Assembly (NCBI GenBank): GCA_902494715.1
Contig: CABUUJ010000034.1
Span: 1-22,759, forward strand
Length of the DNA stretch: 22,759 bases
Direction of reading: 5' to 3'
Source of the DNA: an uncultured Collinsella sp.
GTDB lineage: Bacteria; Actinomycetota; Coriobacteriia; Coriobacteriales; Coriobacteriaceae
Made by a program: the position numbers and the translations under genes. Shown piece after piece: positions 13,490 through 21,074 of this stretch (position 1 is the first letter of the stretch; each line of letters opens with the position of its first letter). The notes below the pieces were generated by a model. That model did no database searches. It had not been told where the DNA came from and saw nothing but the letters and a program-made list of their open reading frames with translations.

Positions 13490-14944
13490 TTAACTCAAGT
13501 CCTCGCCATTTGATGCAATGACCTTTTGGTACCAGCAGAAGCTGTCCTTTCGGTAGCGATCGAACGTGCCTTTGCCCGTATCATCGGCATCAACATAAAC
13601 AAAGCCATAGCGCTTCTTCATCTGCCCCGTCGAGGCCGACACCAAATCGATACAGCCCCACGGCGTGTATCCCATCAGGTCAACACCGTCCTCGACAATT
13701 GCATCGCGCAGCGCAAGAATATGCCTTCGCAGGTAATCAATATGATACGCATCGTGGACTTTGCCGTCTTCCAGCGCATCGAGTCCGCCCACACCGTTCT
13801 CGGCGATAAAGAGCGGAAGATGGTAACGATCGTGGTAGCCGGCAAGCGTCACGCGCAAACCCAGCGCATCGATCTGCCACTTCCAGGCAGTCTCTTTATC
13901 CTTGAGGTACGGATTGCGCAACGTCGGGAACACGTTGCCCTCCGCCTTCTCGGCGATCACCTGATCATCGGCGCACACCAAGCGCGAGCAATAGTACGAG
14001 AACGAGATGAAGTCGACCGTATGCTCTGCCAGATACTCCGTATCGCCCGGCTCAAAGGGCACGTGAACACCCTCTTTCTCGAGTGCACGCAGCTTCCAAG
14101 CAGGATAGGCGCCCGCAGCCATCACGTCTGTGTAGAAGTAGCGGCCGCGGTCCTCCTCATACGCAAGCCATACGTCCTCGGGCGCACAACGGTACGGATA
14201 GGTCGCACCGGCAGCGACCATGCAACCCACCTTGTTTGCGGGATCGATCTTGTGCAGAATCTCGACAGCGCGAGCGCTCGCCATAAACATATGGTGCGAG
14301 AACGCCGCGGTCACGGCTGCACGGTCACGCTCATCCTCGAGCGTGACACCCGCGTTGAGATAGGACAGCGCCACGCTGTTGATCTCGTTGAACGTAAGCC
14401 AATAACGCACGAGGCCCTGGTACGCGCGTCCGACGGTCTCGACGTAGTGCGCATACCGCTCGATCATCTCTCGGCTTTGCCAGCCACCATAGCGCTCGAC
14501 CAGAGCCAACGGATAGTCGTAGTGCGACAGCGTCACAAGCGGCTCGATTCCATGCTCGCGCAGCGCCTCGAATACCTGACGGTAAAACTCCAAGCCCTCG
14601 CCGTTGGGCTCGGTCTCCATCCCTGTGGGAAAAATACGGCTCCAGCAAATTGAAAGACGCAGGCACTTAAAGCCCATCTCGGCAAAGAGCTCGACATCCT
14701 CGTGCCAATGATGGAAGAAGTCGTTGCCCCAGCGGCATGGATACAGCCTGTCCGGATCGTCCACGGGCTTTTGCCTGCCAAACATTACATCCCAGCGGTC
14801 GGAACCCTGTGGGATCAGGTCGGAGTGCGACATGCCGCGGCCGCCCTCGTTCCAGCCCCCTTCGGCCTGGTTGGCGGCGAGGGCACCACCCCACAAAAAG
14901 CCCTCGGGCATACCGGCGGCAGACGTTCTGTCAAAGTAACTCAT
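13490..14944 (-). CDS. 6-phospho-beta-glucosidase (GH1)
   Basis: A 484-residue glycoside hydrolase family 1 enzyme that splits phosphorylated beta-glucosides such as cellobiose-6-phosphate in the cytoplasm. The acid/base E187 is in LTFNEI and the nucleophile E382 in FIAENG. SASTGQMKKRYGF (436-448) carries the Ser, Lys and Tyr pattern that binds the 6-phosphate, separating it from plain beta-glucosidases. Length is typical. I chose the ATG at 14944 (MSYFDRT), one nucleotide past the EIIC stop (TAGCATG); an in-frame ATG at 14956 lies inside EIIC with poor spacing. Last gene of the PTS operon, followed by a terminator. Confidence 0.95.
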   Translation of the reverse strand: MSYFDRTSAAGMPEGFLWGGALAANQAEGGWNEGGRGMSHSDLIPQGSDRWDVMFGRQKPVDDPDRLYPCRWGNDFFHHWHEDVELFAEMGFKCLRLSICWSRIFPTGMETEPNGEGLEFYRQVFEALREHGIEPLVTLSHYDYPLALVERYGGWQSREMIERYAHYVETVGRAYQGLVRYWLTFNEINSVALSYLNAGVTLEDERDRAAVTAAFSHHMFMASARAVEILHKIDPANKVGCMVAAGATYPYRCAPEDVWLAYEEDRGRYFYTDVMAAGAYPAWKLRALEKEGVHVPFEPGDTEYLAEHTVDFISFSYYCSRLVCADDQVIAEKAEGNVFPTLRNPYLKDKETAWKWQIDALGLRVTLAGYHDRYHLPLFIAENGVGGLDALEDGKVHDAYHIDYLRRHILALRDAIVEDGVDLMGYTPWGCIDLVSASTGQMKKRYGFVYVDADDTGKGTFDRYRKDSFCWYQKVIASNGEDLS

Positions 14945-14945
14945 G

Positions 14946-16295
14946 CTACTCAGCATCCTCGGCAGAAGCTGCCGCGGCGTTCTCCTGCTCCTGAGCCAGG
15001 AGCTGGTTATCGTACACCTTAAAGAACGGGTACCAGACCACAGCCATGACCACGATCAAAACGATCGTAAACACCCAGATGCGCGGGTCGAGGCACTGGA
15101 CAAAGCCCTGAACGAAGATGGGGAACGTGCCGCTCACCAAGATGTAGAAGTTAGAGACAAGACCCAGTGAGACCGCACCCCAATACAGCAGGGCCGAGAT
15201 CATGCCGCCTAGCACAAACGGAATCATGAGGATCGGGTTGAAGATGATGGGCGCGCCGAAGATCGCGGGCTCGGAGATACGGAAGAAGCTCGGCACGATC
15301 GATGCCCTGCCAAATGCCTTGAGCTGCTGCGACTTTGCCCTAAACGCGCAGAGCGCCACAAAAGAGAACGTATTACCCGTGCCGCCGATGAGGTTGATGG
15401 CCAACGACATGAGCGCCGGGTGGAACTCAAGCGGCTGCCCGGCAGCATAGAGTGAGGCGTTGGCGGCAAAGGCGGCAAGCGTGACCGGGGCGGTGATGGG
15501 CATTACGATCATGTTGCCGTGGACGCCAAAGCACCAAAACAGCAGCGTCATGAAGCAGATAAGCAGTGCGCCGGGCACAGAGTCAACTGCGACGGAAAGC
15601 GGGGCAGCGAGCAGCTTCTCGATAACCGAGGGGATGGACAGCGCGGGATCGATCATCTGGATCAGCAGGTTGCCGCCAAAGAAGATGAGGATGTTGGCGA
15701 GCATAGGTACGATGGCGCCAAAGGTTTCGGACAAAAACGGCGGCACGCCATCGGGCATCTTGATGGTGATGCCCTTGGTCTGGCAGAAGCGCGTGACCTC
15801 GACGGAGACCAAGGCAACGATGATGGCGGTAAACAGGCCCTGCGCACCCAGATAGGTGCAGGGGACCGCCTGGAGCACGGACTCGTCAGCAAGCTGGTAG
15901 TAGGACGACGGCGCCGCGGCGATCAGGAACATCACCAGCGAGGTCATGCCGGCGTTAAGCTTGGGCATCTTGTAGGTGCCCGCCAGGTTATAGGCGATTG
16001 CGAACGTCACGATCACCGACAGTATGCCCATCGTCATGTTGAAGGGAATGAGCAGCGTGAGCTTATTGGCCGTGGCAAAATCGAGCCAAGGGCCAAAGAC
16101 GGACCAGAACCCGCCCTGCGCCACCAGGTCGGCCGTGACCGGCGGGTTGGCGAGGATCATAAAGACGGCAGATACCAAGATGAAGCTGATCGCGCTCATA
16201 AAGCCCTTTTGCATGGAGGCAAAGTGGCGCTCGGTGCCGCAGAAATTGGCGATAGGGGTCAGTTTTTCCTGAAGCAGGGTCATGAACTTCTCCAT
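14946..16295 (-). CDS. celB: PTS lactose/cellobiose-family EIIC permease
   Basis: A 449-residue membrane subunit that carries a beta-glucoside across the membrane while EIIB phosphorylates it. About ten hydrophobic segments are visible. Family signatures include FWCFGVHGNMI, LIGGTGNTFSF and FRISEPAIFGAPIIFNP. The C-terminus is a short Ala/Glu-rich tail. A perfect TTAGGAGG lies before the ATG. It starts 9 nt after the EIIB stop and ends 1 nt before the GH1 start. Cellobiose or another aryl- or alkyl-beta-glucoside is the likely substrate, given the GH1 partner; the symbol is by family, not proven substrate. Confidence 0.93.
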   Translation of the reverse strand: MEKFMTLLQEKLTPIANFCGTERHFASMQKGFMSAISFILVSAVFMILANPPVTADLVAQGGFWSVFGPWLDFATANKLTLLIPFNMTMGILSVIVTFAIAYNLAGTYKMPKLNAGMTSLVMFLIAAAPSSYYQLADESVLQAVPCTYLGAQGLFTAIIVALVSVEVTRFCQTKGITIKMPDGVPPFLSETFGAIVPMLANILIFFGGNLLIQMIDPALSIPSVIEKLLAAPLSVAVDSVPGALLICFMTLLFWCFGVHGNMIVMPITAPVTLAAFAANASLYAAGQPLEFHPALMSLAINLIGGTGNTFSFVALCAFRAKSQQLKAFGRASIVPSFFRISEPAIFGAPIIFNPILMIPFVLGGMISALLYWGAVSLGLVSNFYILVSGTFPIFVQGFVQCLDPRIWVFTIVLIVVMAVVWYPFFKVYDNQLLAQEQENAAAASAEDAE

Positions 16296-16304
16296 GGTTG
16301 CCTC

Positions 16305-16598
16305 CTAACCCAACAGCGACTGGGCGAGTGCCAGCACGTTGGCGGCGTTGCCCATGCCGTAGTCCTGTGCGGGGATGACCGCGGTCGGCTTACCGCTCCC
16401 CTGCTTGACGGTGTTGAGCTGGTAGGACACCTGCGGCCCCAAGAGCAGCACGTCATAATTGGCGCACGTCTCCTGATACTCGCCGATACCCACCGCATCG
16501 ATATCGAGCTCGATGCCGTTTTGCTCCGCATATTTCTCGAGTTTCTTCATCAGAATGCTTGTAGACAGACCAGCTGCGCAAACAAGAAGGATCTTCAT
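16305..16598 (-). CDS. celA: PTS lactose/cellobiose-family EIIB
   Basis: A 97-residue cytoplasmic phosphocarrier subunit. MKILLVCAAGLSTSIL holds the phosphorylated C7 in the CxxGxST loop typical of this family, and the rest (VLLLGPQVSYQ, AQDYGMGN) fits the EIIB fold. I chose the ATG at 16598 with GAAGGG upstream, because it gives the canonical N-terminus; an upstream in-frame start at 16616 adds six residues. It accepts phosphate from EIIA and passes it to the sugar bound by EIIC. Confidence 0.94.
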   Translation of the reverse strand: MKILLVCAAGLSTSILMKKLEKYAEQNGIELDIDAVGIGEYQETCANYDVLLLGPQVSYQLNTVKQGSGKPTAVIPAQDYGMGNAANVLALAQSLLG

Positions 16599-16644
16599 AA
16601 GGGATTCCCTTCGCATTGATTGGTTGGATAGTCACCGCACGCCG

Positions 16645-16971
16645 CTAGGCGTTCTTGGTTGCAGTGCGCTCATACAGGCAGACCAGCTCCTGCACGAGCT
16701 CCTGAGCAAGCATGGAGCACATGAGGTGGTCCTGAGCATGGACCAGCAACACATCCACCGACAGATGCTCGCCCGCTGCCTCAGTCGAAAGCAGCTGCGT
16801 TTGGATGTGGTGAGCCTTGATTCCCGCATCCTTTGACTGCTTCATGAGTTTGGCGGCGGCGTCAAAATCCCCCGCCTTTGCCTTTTCAAGGGCTTCGAAG
16901 GCAAGGCTGCGTGCCTCTCCCGCTGCAGCGACCAGCTGAAACGAAACCATCTCGGTTCCCTGATCGTCCAT
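16645..16971 (-). CDS. celC: PTS lactose/cellobiose-family EIIA
   Basis: A 108-residue, all-helical phosphocarrier subunit. VLLVHAQDHLM carries H78 and D81 at the same numbers as the active-site His and metal-binding Asp of lactococcal EIIA-Lac; AHHIQTQLL (53-61) is the other conserved helix. GAGGAG precedes the ATG. It is the first of the transport genes, 46 nt before EIIB, and lies 119 nt downstream of the regulator gene, so a separate promoter may drive EIIA-EIIB-EIIC-GH1. Confidence 0.94.
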   Translation of the reverse strand: MDDQGTEMVSFQLVAAAGEARSLAFEALEKAKAGDFDAAAKLMKQSKDAGIKAHHIQTQLLSTEAAGEHLSVDVLLVHAQDHLMCSMLAQELVQELVCLYERTATKNA

Positions 16972-17007
16972 AACGGTCTCCTCTCCCGTGATGTTTGGTT
17001 TGTACTT

Positions 17008-17039
17008 GAATATTCGAAACGCCTATCTCCCGCCCGCAA
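17008..17039 (-). promoter_or_regulatory. Candidate promoter before PTS EIIA
   Basis: On the minus strand TTGCGG (17034-17039) and GAATAT (17010-17015) are 18 nt apart and could be -35 and -10 boxes. The -10 lies in GAATATTC (17008-17015), a perfect palindrome. The LicR-type regulator encoded upstream would be the obvious activator, but no established operator was recognised. Confidence 0.3.
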
Positions 17040-17090
17040 TCCTCGAGGTTTATTGCAGGTAGACTGACAGGGTCATCGACAAAAGAAGTC

Positions 17091-18986
17091 TTAAGCCGTA
17101 TGCGCTTGCACAAGCGCCATCAGCTCATGCCAGGACCGGCGCTCGCGTAGGCGCTCGACCCCCTGGCGGTCCATAAAGATCTCGGCGAGCAGTGAGCTCA
17201 AGATCCGCGCCTCATCGCCGCCCGACCGGGCAAACGACACCATAAAGACGATATCGACCTCATGGCCGTATTCGTCCCAAAGAATGGGATGTTCGAGCAG
17301 GCCCACGGTAACAAAGGCCTCGGCGCTCAAGGGATGCATCCCATGGGGCATGGCTACCCCATTGCCAAACGAGGTGGCGCTCGCGCTCTCGCGCTCGGCG
17401 ACCTCTTGGGCAAACTGGGCATCGACACGGCCGCTCTCGACGGCGCGCTCGGAGAGATATCGGAGAACGGCCTGCTTCGACGACGCCTCAACGCGGTTGA
17501 AGAACAGGGCACGGCTAAAGAAAGAGCTCACGGAGTCCGATTGCGCAGTGTCGTCGCTCAGCACCTTGCGGATAGCGTTGACATCGCTCGTCTCCAAGAA
17601 GAAATCGGCCTCGCGGACGGGCACGGGCAACTTGACGTTGAGCGGCACCGTTGTGAACACGTAGTCGATATGCGAAAAATCGAACGTTCCCACGCGGGCG
17701 ACATCGCATGTCTCAATCGAATCGATATACATGCCAAACTGCTTGCGGTACTGGTGCTCGAGCATACGGGCGCTTCCCGCTCCCGAGGCGCACACGATCA
17801 GGATGCGTTTGCGACGCGGCTGGTCGGCTTGCTGCTCGAGGGCCAGGGCAAATGCCATGGCGATGTAGCCGAGCTCTTCATCAGAGGGCTGGCTGCCAAA
17901 ATGACGCTCGAGTACCTGCGAGGTGCCAGCTGCCATCGAATAGGCCAACGGAAACCTCGTCTTGATATCGGACAGCATGGGGTTATCCATATGCATGTGA
18001 TATTCAAGGCGATAGCCCAGAGGGCCGATATGCCGAGCAAGGTTCATGCGAAGTTCAAGATCGCCGCTAAAGTCAAACCTAAACTCATCGTTGACCGCAC
18101 GTACTATCTCGGAAGCAATCTCCCACATCTCGTCCGAGATAACGGCAGAGCCCTTCTCGGGCACGCCCGTGCCCCTGCCGAGCAAATGGATTGCGATAAA
18201 GGCAACCTCTTCTCGGGGCATGCTCACGCCCAGGGCATCCTTGATGTTTGCGGCAATCTGGAAAGCCGCGGCGTATTCGCGCGTTCCCTCCAGTTTTTGA
18301 ACGTCCGATTCTGCAGCTGGGACATAGCAGCCCTGCTCGATGCGGCCAAGAGCAATGTAAAGATGCATGATGAGATTGCGGGATGCCAGCGAGCTCACCG
18401 TGACGGGCGAGGCCGTCAGAGCATCGTCCACACATGCGGCGATGGCCCGCAGGCGCTCGGCGAGCTTTGCATCGTCGGTGTCGGGCAACACGGGCCTCAC
18501 CAGCGAGGCCAGGCACAGGCGCCGCTGCGACTCCCCGCCCGCAACGCGGATTCCGTAGCGTGGGCGCTTTTCGAGCGTTAAGTCAAATTGGGCGAGTTTC
18601 TGCTCTACCAGACGCATGTCATTGGACAGAGTTCGCGCCGAAACGTAGAGTAAATCCGCATACTCCTCAATCGTCACCCACTGGGACCGCATGAGGAGGT
18701 CGTTAAGAAGGAAGGACACACGGCCGTCGCGCGTATCAGGAATGCCCGGATGGGCCAGAGCCGCACCGTCTAGCAAGCGAGCAAGCTCATCTGCACGTGC
18801 AACATCGATACGATACTGCCCCTTGCTGCCAACGATGCGTGCAACCCCTGCAAGGTTGTCGTTTGCGCGATGGATATAGTTTCTCACGGCGCGCTCGCTT
18901 ACCTCGAGACGCTTGGCAAGTACCGCGACAGCGACAGGCTGAGCGTCCTCGATCATATTTACAAGCTGCTTGACGCGAGCATCCAT
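17091..18986 (-). CDS. LicR/BglG-type PRD transcriptional regulator with EIIB and EIIA domains
   Basis: A 631-residue PTS-controlled transcription activator. Two N-terminal helix-turn-helix units (about 1-65 and 90-145, the second Mga-like) precede PRD1 (about 175-285; H208, H267), PRD2 (about 295-385; H319), an EIIB-like domain beginning KRILIVCASGAGSA (C399) and a fructose-type EIIA domain with SFGNGVAMPHGMHP (H548). It has DNA-binding HTHs and not an RNA-binding CAT domain, so it should activate transcription and not antiterminate. In PRD2 the second conserved His of the ELGYIxxHF motif is Ala (A378, in ELGYIAMAF). A strong AAGGAGGAGG precedes the ATG. It sits directly upstream of the PTS genes it presumably controls. 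Confidence 0.92.
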   Translation of the reverse strand: MDARVKQLVNMIEDAQPVAVAVLAKRLEVSERAVRNYIHRANDNLAGVARIVGSKGQYRIDVARADELARLLDGAALAHPGIPDTRDGRVSFLLNDLLMRSQWVTIEEYADLLYVSARTLSNDMRLVEQKLAQFDLTLEKRPRYGIRVAGGESQRRLCLASLVRPVLPDTDDAKLAERLRAIAACVDDALTASPVTVSSLASRNLIMHLYIALGRIEQGCYVPAAESDVQKLEGTREYAAAFQIAANIKDALGVSMPREEVAFIAIHLLGRGTGVPEKGSAVISDEMWEIASEIVRAVNDEFRFDFSGDLELRMNLARHIGPLGYRLEYHMHMDNPMLSDIKTRFPLAYSMAAGTSQVLERHFGSQPSDEELGYIAMAFALALEQQADQPRRKRILIVCASGAGSARMLEHQYRKQFGMYIDSIETCDVARVGTFDFSHIDYVFTTVPLNVKLPVPVREADFFLETSDVNAIRKVLSDDTAQSDSVSSFFSRALFFNRVEASSKQAVLRYLSERAVESGRVDAQFAQEVAERESASATSFGNGVAMPHGMHPLSAEAFVTVGLLEHPILWDEYGHEVDIVFMVSFARSGGDEARILSSLLAEIFMDRQGVERLRERRSWHELMALVQAHTA

Positions 18987-19160
18987 GTCCTCCTCCTTTC
19001 CCTGCGTCTAGTCTAACGCGGTAAAGAATGACACTCCACGTCGCGCTCGTTCCGCCAACTCGGAACAGGTTGCGGGGAGTCCAGCTGAGCTATGGAGAGC
19101 CTGGGGAGAGGGCCCGAAGGCAATGCGTCGGTGTGGGATGCGCCTTCCCAGCCATTGGGC

Positions 19161-19310
19161 AGTCATTGGGGACAGACTTAAATGAGTAGTCGTTGGGGAC
19201 GTTCTTGTTTGGCTAGTCGTTTAAGAACGTCCCCAATGACTATTAAGGACTGTCCCAAGCTGCCGGCAGGAAAGGACCGTCCCCAAGTGCCGGGTTTGTC
19301 CCCAATGACT
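19161..19310. repeat. About 150-bp MITE-like element with inverted ends, right of the PTS cassette
   Basis: The ends AGTCATTGGGGACA (19161-19174) and TGTCCCCAATGACT (19297-19310) are perfect 14-bp inverted repeats. Inside, two 19-nt arms (19188-19206 and 19223-19241) pair with one mismatch around a 16-nt loop, followed by a 55-nt segment (19243-19297) shared with 13343-13397. It encodes nothing. Size, inverted ends and repeated parts suggest a small non-autonomous mobile or REP-like element. Confidence 0.7.
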
Positions 19311-19321
19311 AGGTGAATAGC

Positions 19322-19354
19322 AAAAGCCCCGCAGTCGGAGCGGACCGCGGGGCT
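19322..19354 (-). terminator. Intrinsic terminator of carbamate kinase
   Basis: On the minus strand AGCCCCGCGGTC (19343-19354) pairs with GACTGCGGGGCT (19325-19336), one mismatch, around a 6-nt loop and is followed by TTTTG. Confidence 0.85.
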
Positions 19355-19419
19355 CATGAAGAGAGGCTAGTTTGTGGGCGCTTTGCCTGGCGCCCACGGG
19401 AGAGGCAACGGAGTAGGGG

Positions 19420-20382
19420 CTACTCGTGGATGCGGGTACCGGAGAGGCCGGCCATGGTCTCGGCGGCCTTGTCCAGGGCGCCGATGATGCAGGTGCGGCC
19501 CTTGCGGGAGCGGGCGAACTTGATGGCGGCGCGGACCTTGGGCTCCATGGAACCCTTGCCGAACTGACCCTCGTCGGCCAGGCGCTCGGCCTCGTCGGCG
19601 GTGAGGTCCTCGAGCTCCTCCTGGTTGGGCTTGCCAAAGTTGATGGCGACGTGCTCGACGGCGGTCAGCAGGAACAGGACGTCGGCGTCGCAGTCCTCGG
19701 CCAGCAGCTCGCCGCCCAGGTCCTTGTCGATGACGGCGGGAACGCCCTTGTAGCAGCCCTTGTTCTCGTAGTCGCGGACGACGGGGATGCCGCCGCCACC
19801 GCAGGCGATGACGATGAACTCGTTGTCGAGCAGGTTGAGGATGGAGTCGGCCTCGACGATCTTCTTGGGATCGGGGGAGGCGACGACGCGACGCCAGCCG
19901 CGGCCGGAATCCTCGACGAAGACCTTGGAGGGATCCTCGGCCATGAACTCCTTGGCCTGCTCCTCGGTGTAGAAGGGGCCGATCGGCTTGGTCGGGTTCT
20001 TGAACGCGGGATCGTCGGGATCGCACTCGATCTGGGTGACGACGGTGGCGGCGTGCCAACGCTTGTAGCGCTTGTGCATCTCGCGGCCGATGCCCTGCTG
20101 CAGGTGATAGCCGATGTAGCCCTGGGACATGGCGCCGCACTCGGGCAGCGGCATCTCGGGGGTGCCGATGGCGTCGTGGGCGGCGGCGAAGGCGTTCTGG
20201 ATCATGCCGACCTGCGGGCCGTTGCCGTGGGTGATGATGATCTCGTTGCCCTGCTCGATGAGGCCGAGGAGAGCGTGGGCGGTGTTGCTCACGGCCTCGA
20301 TCTGCTCGACGGGGTTGTTGCCGAGGGCGTTGCCGCCGAGGGCGACGACAATACGATCGGGCTTGCCAAGAGGCTTAGACAT
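19420..20382 (-). CDS. arcC: Carbamate kinase
   Basis: A 320-residue amino-acid-kinase family enzyme that makes ATP from carbamoyl phosphate and ADP, releasing carbamate; it acts in the cytoplasm in arginine, agmatine or ureide fermentation. Visible motifs are VVALGGNALGN (nucleotide and phosphate site), ITHGNGPQVG, ACGGGGIPV, VIDKDL and INFGKP, all in normal order and length. I chose the ATG at 20382 (MSKPLGKPDR) with AAAGGA upstream; an earlier in-frame start at 20418 is unlikely. Codon use is strongly biased, suggesting high expression. It stands alone, with a terminator after it and a long AT-rich region before it; no deiminase, transcarbamoylase or antiporter gene is in the window. Confidence 0.96.
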   Translation of the reverse strand: MSKPLGKPDRIVVALGGNALGNNPVEQIEAVSNTAHALLGLIEQGNEIIITHGNGPQVGMIQNAFAAAHDAIGTPEMPLPECGAMSQGYIGYHLQQGIGREMHKRYKRWHAATVVTQIECDPDDPAFKNPTKPIGPFYTEEQAKEFMAEDPSKVFVEDSGRGWRRVVASPDPKKIVEADSILNLLDNEFIVIACGGGGIPVVRDYENKGCYKGVPAVIDKDLGGELLAEDCDADVLFLLTAVEHVAINFGKPNQEELEDLTADEAERLADEGQFGKGSMEPKVRAAIKFARSRKGRTCIIGALDKAAETMAGLSGTRIHE

Positions 20383-20411
20383 TGCTGGAATCCTTTCTGT
20401 AAAAGGCCTAC

Positions 20412-20459
20412 AACCCATTAATAACCCGCGTCCGTGCGATACGCGAGTTTATTAGGGTT
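20412..20459 (-). promoter_or_regulatory. Leader hairpin upstream of carbamate kinase
   Basis: Three paired segments, AACCC/GGGTT, TAATAA/TTATTA and CGCGT/ACGCG, interrupted by small bulges, enclose a 9-nt loop (20432-20440). The structure ends about 30 nt before the start codon and a minus-strand TATAAA (20458-20463) overlaps its far side. It may be an operator or an mRNA leader structure. Confidence 0.4.
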
Positions 20460-20973
20460 TATATTCTCTTTATCGCTCATTTTATTCATTTTGAAAATAC
20501 CTAAGCGGCGAACGGTCGATTTTACCCGCTCAGCGTAAAGAAGCCCAGTTCAGGTATATCTACGCCATTTACGTGCAACTTTATTTAAATAGAGCAGGGA
20601 TTAGACCAGATTATGCAAACTATATCTTTGCTAAACACAAAACGGACAGCGCAATATCTTACTCGCACTATACGCGATTCTATACATTAATTTGACGAGT
20701 ATGCATCCCTGCAAAAACATGGGGCTTTTCATCCAACATAAGGGATAGCCGATCGCGCTTCACCCCGCGGCAAGCGACTGCGAGTTCGCAGTATGGAACT
20801 TTACCGTCGGCTTCTGCATGAACGCTGCCGACGCCCTTTCGCTCCTGCGCGCCCAAGCAGCCGAGAACGCTAACGGCGCCACTGCCAACCTGGCCACCCT
20901 CAACAACGGCGCCGCCAGCCTTTTCGCAAAGTACCGTGCTGGCTCGCTGGCTTTGAGGCCTAAGCGAGCTTTG
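20460..20973. other. Long divergent intergenic region: AT-rich part, then a GC-rich islet
   Basis: Part of the 692-nt gap between carbamate kinase and the ATPase. Roughly 20460-20720 is AT-rich and includes an inverted repeat GCAAA-N7-TTTGC (20615-20631). From about 20757 to 20973 the G+C rises; it holds the palindrome-like CTGCGAGTTCGCAG (20778-20791) and an inverted repeat GCTCGCT/AGCGAGC (20942-20948 with 20963-20969) with outer GCAAAG/CTTTGC. A + strand frame from 20818 (MNAADALSLLRAQ...) and a minus frame over the same bases are both open but resemble no family I know. I see no firm gene. Confidence 0.4.
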
Positions 20974-21060
20974 CTATTTGCCAATTTTTGTATGATTTGG
21001 GTCAAATCTATCTGCCAATTTTTGTATGATTAGGGTCAAATCTATTTGCCAATTTTTGTC
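20974..21060 (+). repeat. 34-bp tandem repeat directly before the DUF4143 ATPase
   Basis: Two full units (20974-21007, 21008-21041) and a partial third (21042-21060) follow each other with an exact 34-bp period; the full units differ at two positions. Each begins CTAT(T/C)TGCCAATTTTTGT and the two full ones contain TATGAT, a -10-like box, and GGGTCAAAT. The third unit breaks off after TTTTTGT, 15 nt before the ATG, and leads into the ribosome binding site. It may be a duplicated promoter or an array of operator sites. Confidence 0.8.
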
Positions 21061-21074
21061 ATTGAGGGGTTTTA

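Larger units (their letters stand above)
18987..19419. other. Intergenic region between the regulator and carbamate kinase
   Basis: This 433-nt gap holds the regulator's promoter region, a repeat element (19161-19310) and the carbamate kinase terminator. GTTCCG-CCAACT-CGGAAC (19049-19066) is an inverted repeat 60-80 nt before the regulator start and a possible operator. A minus-strand TAGACT near 19008-19013 could be a -10 but lacks a good -35. GGGATGCGCCTTCCC near 19134 resembles the 62-bp repeat starts at 13185-13323. No gene is evident. Confidence 0.5.

Noticed and set aside
20818..21033. A 71-codon + strand gene before the ATPase
   Set aside because: Its 3' third is formed by the 34-bp tandem repeats, it lacks a good ribosome binding site, and the opposite strand is equally open.
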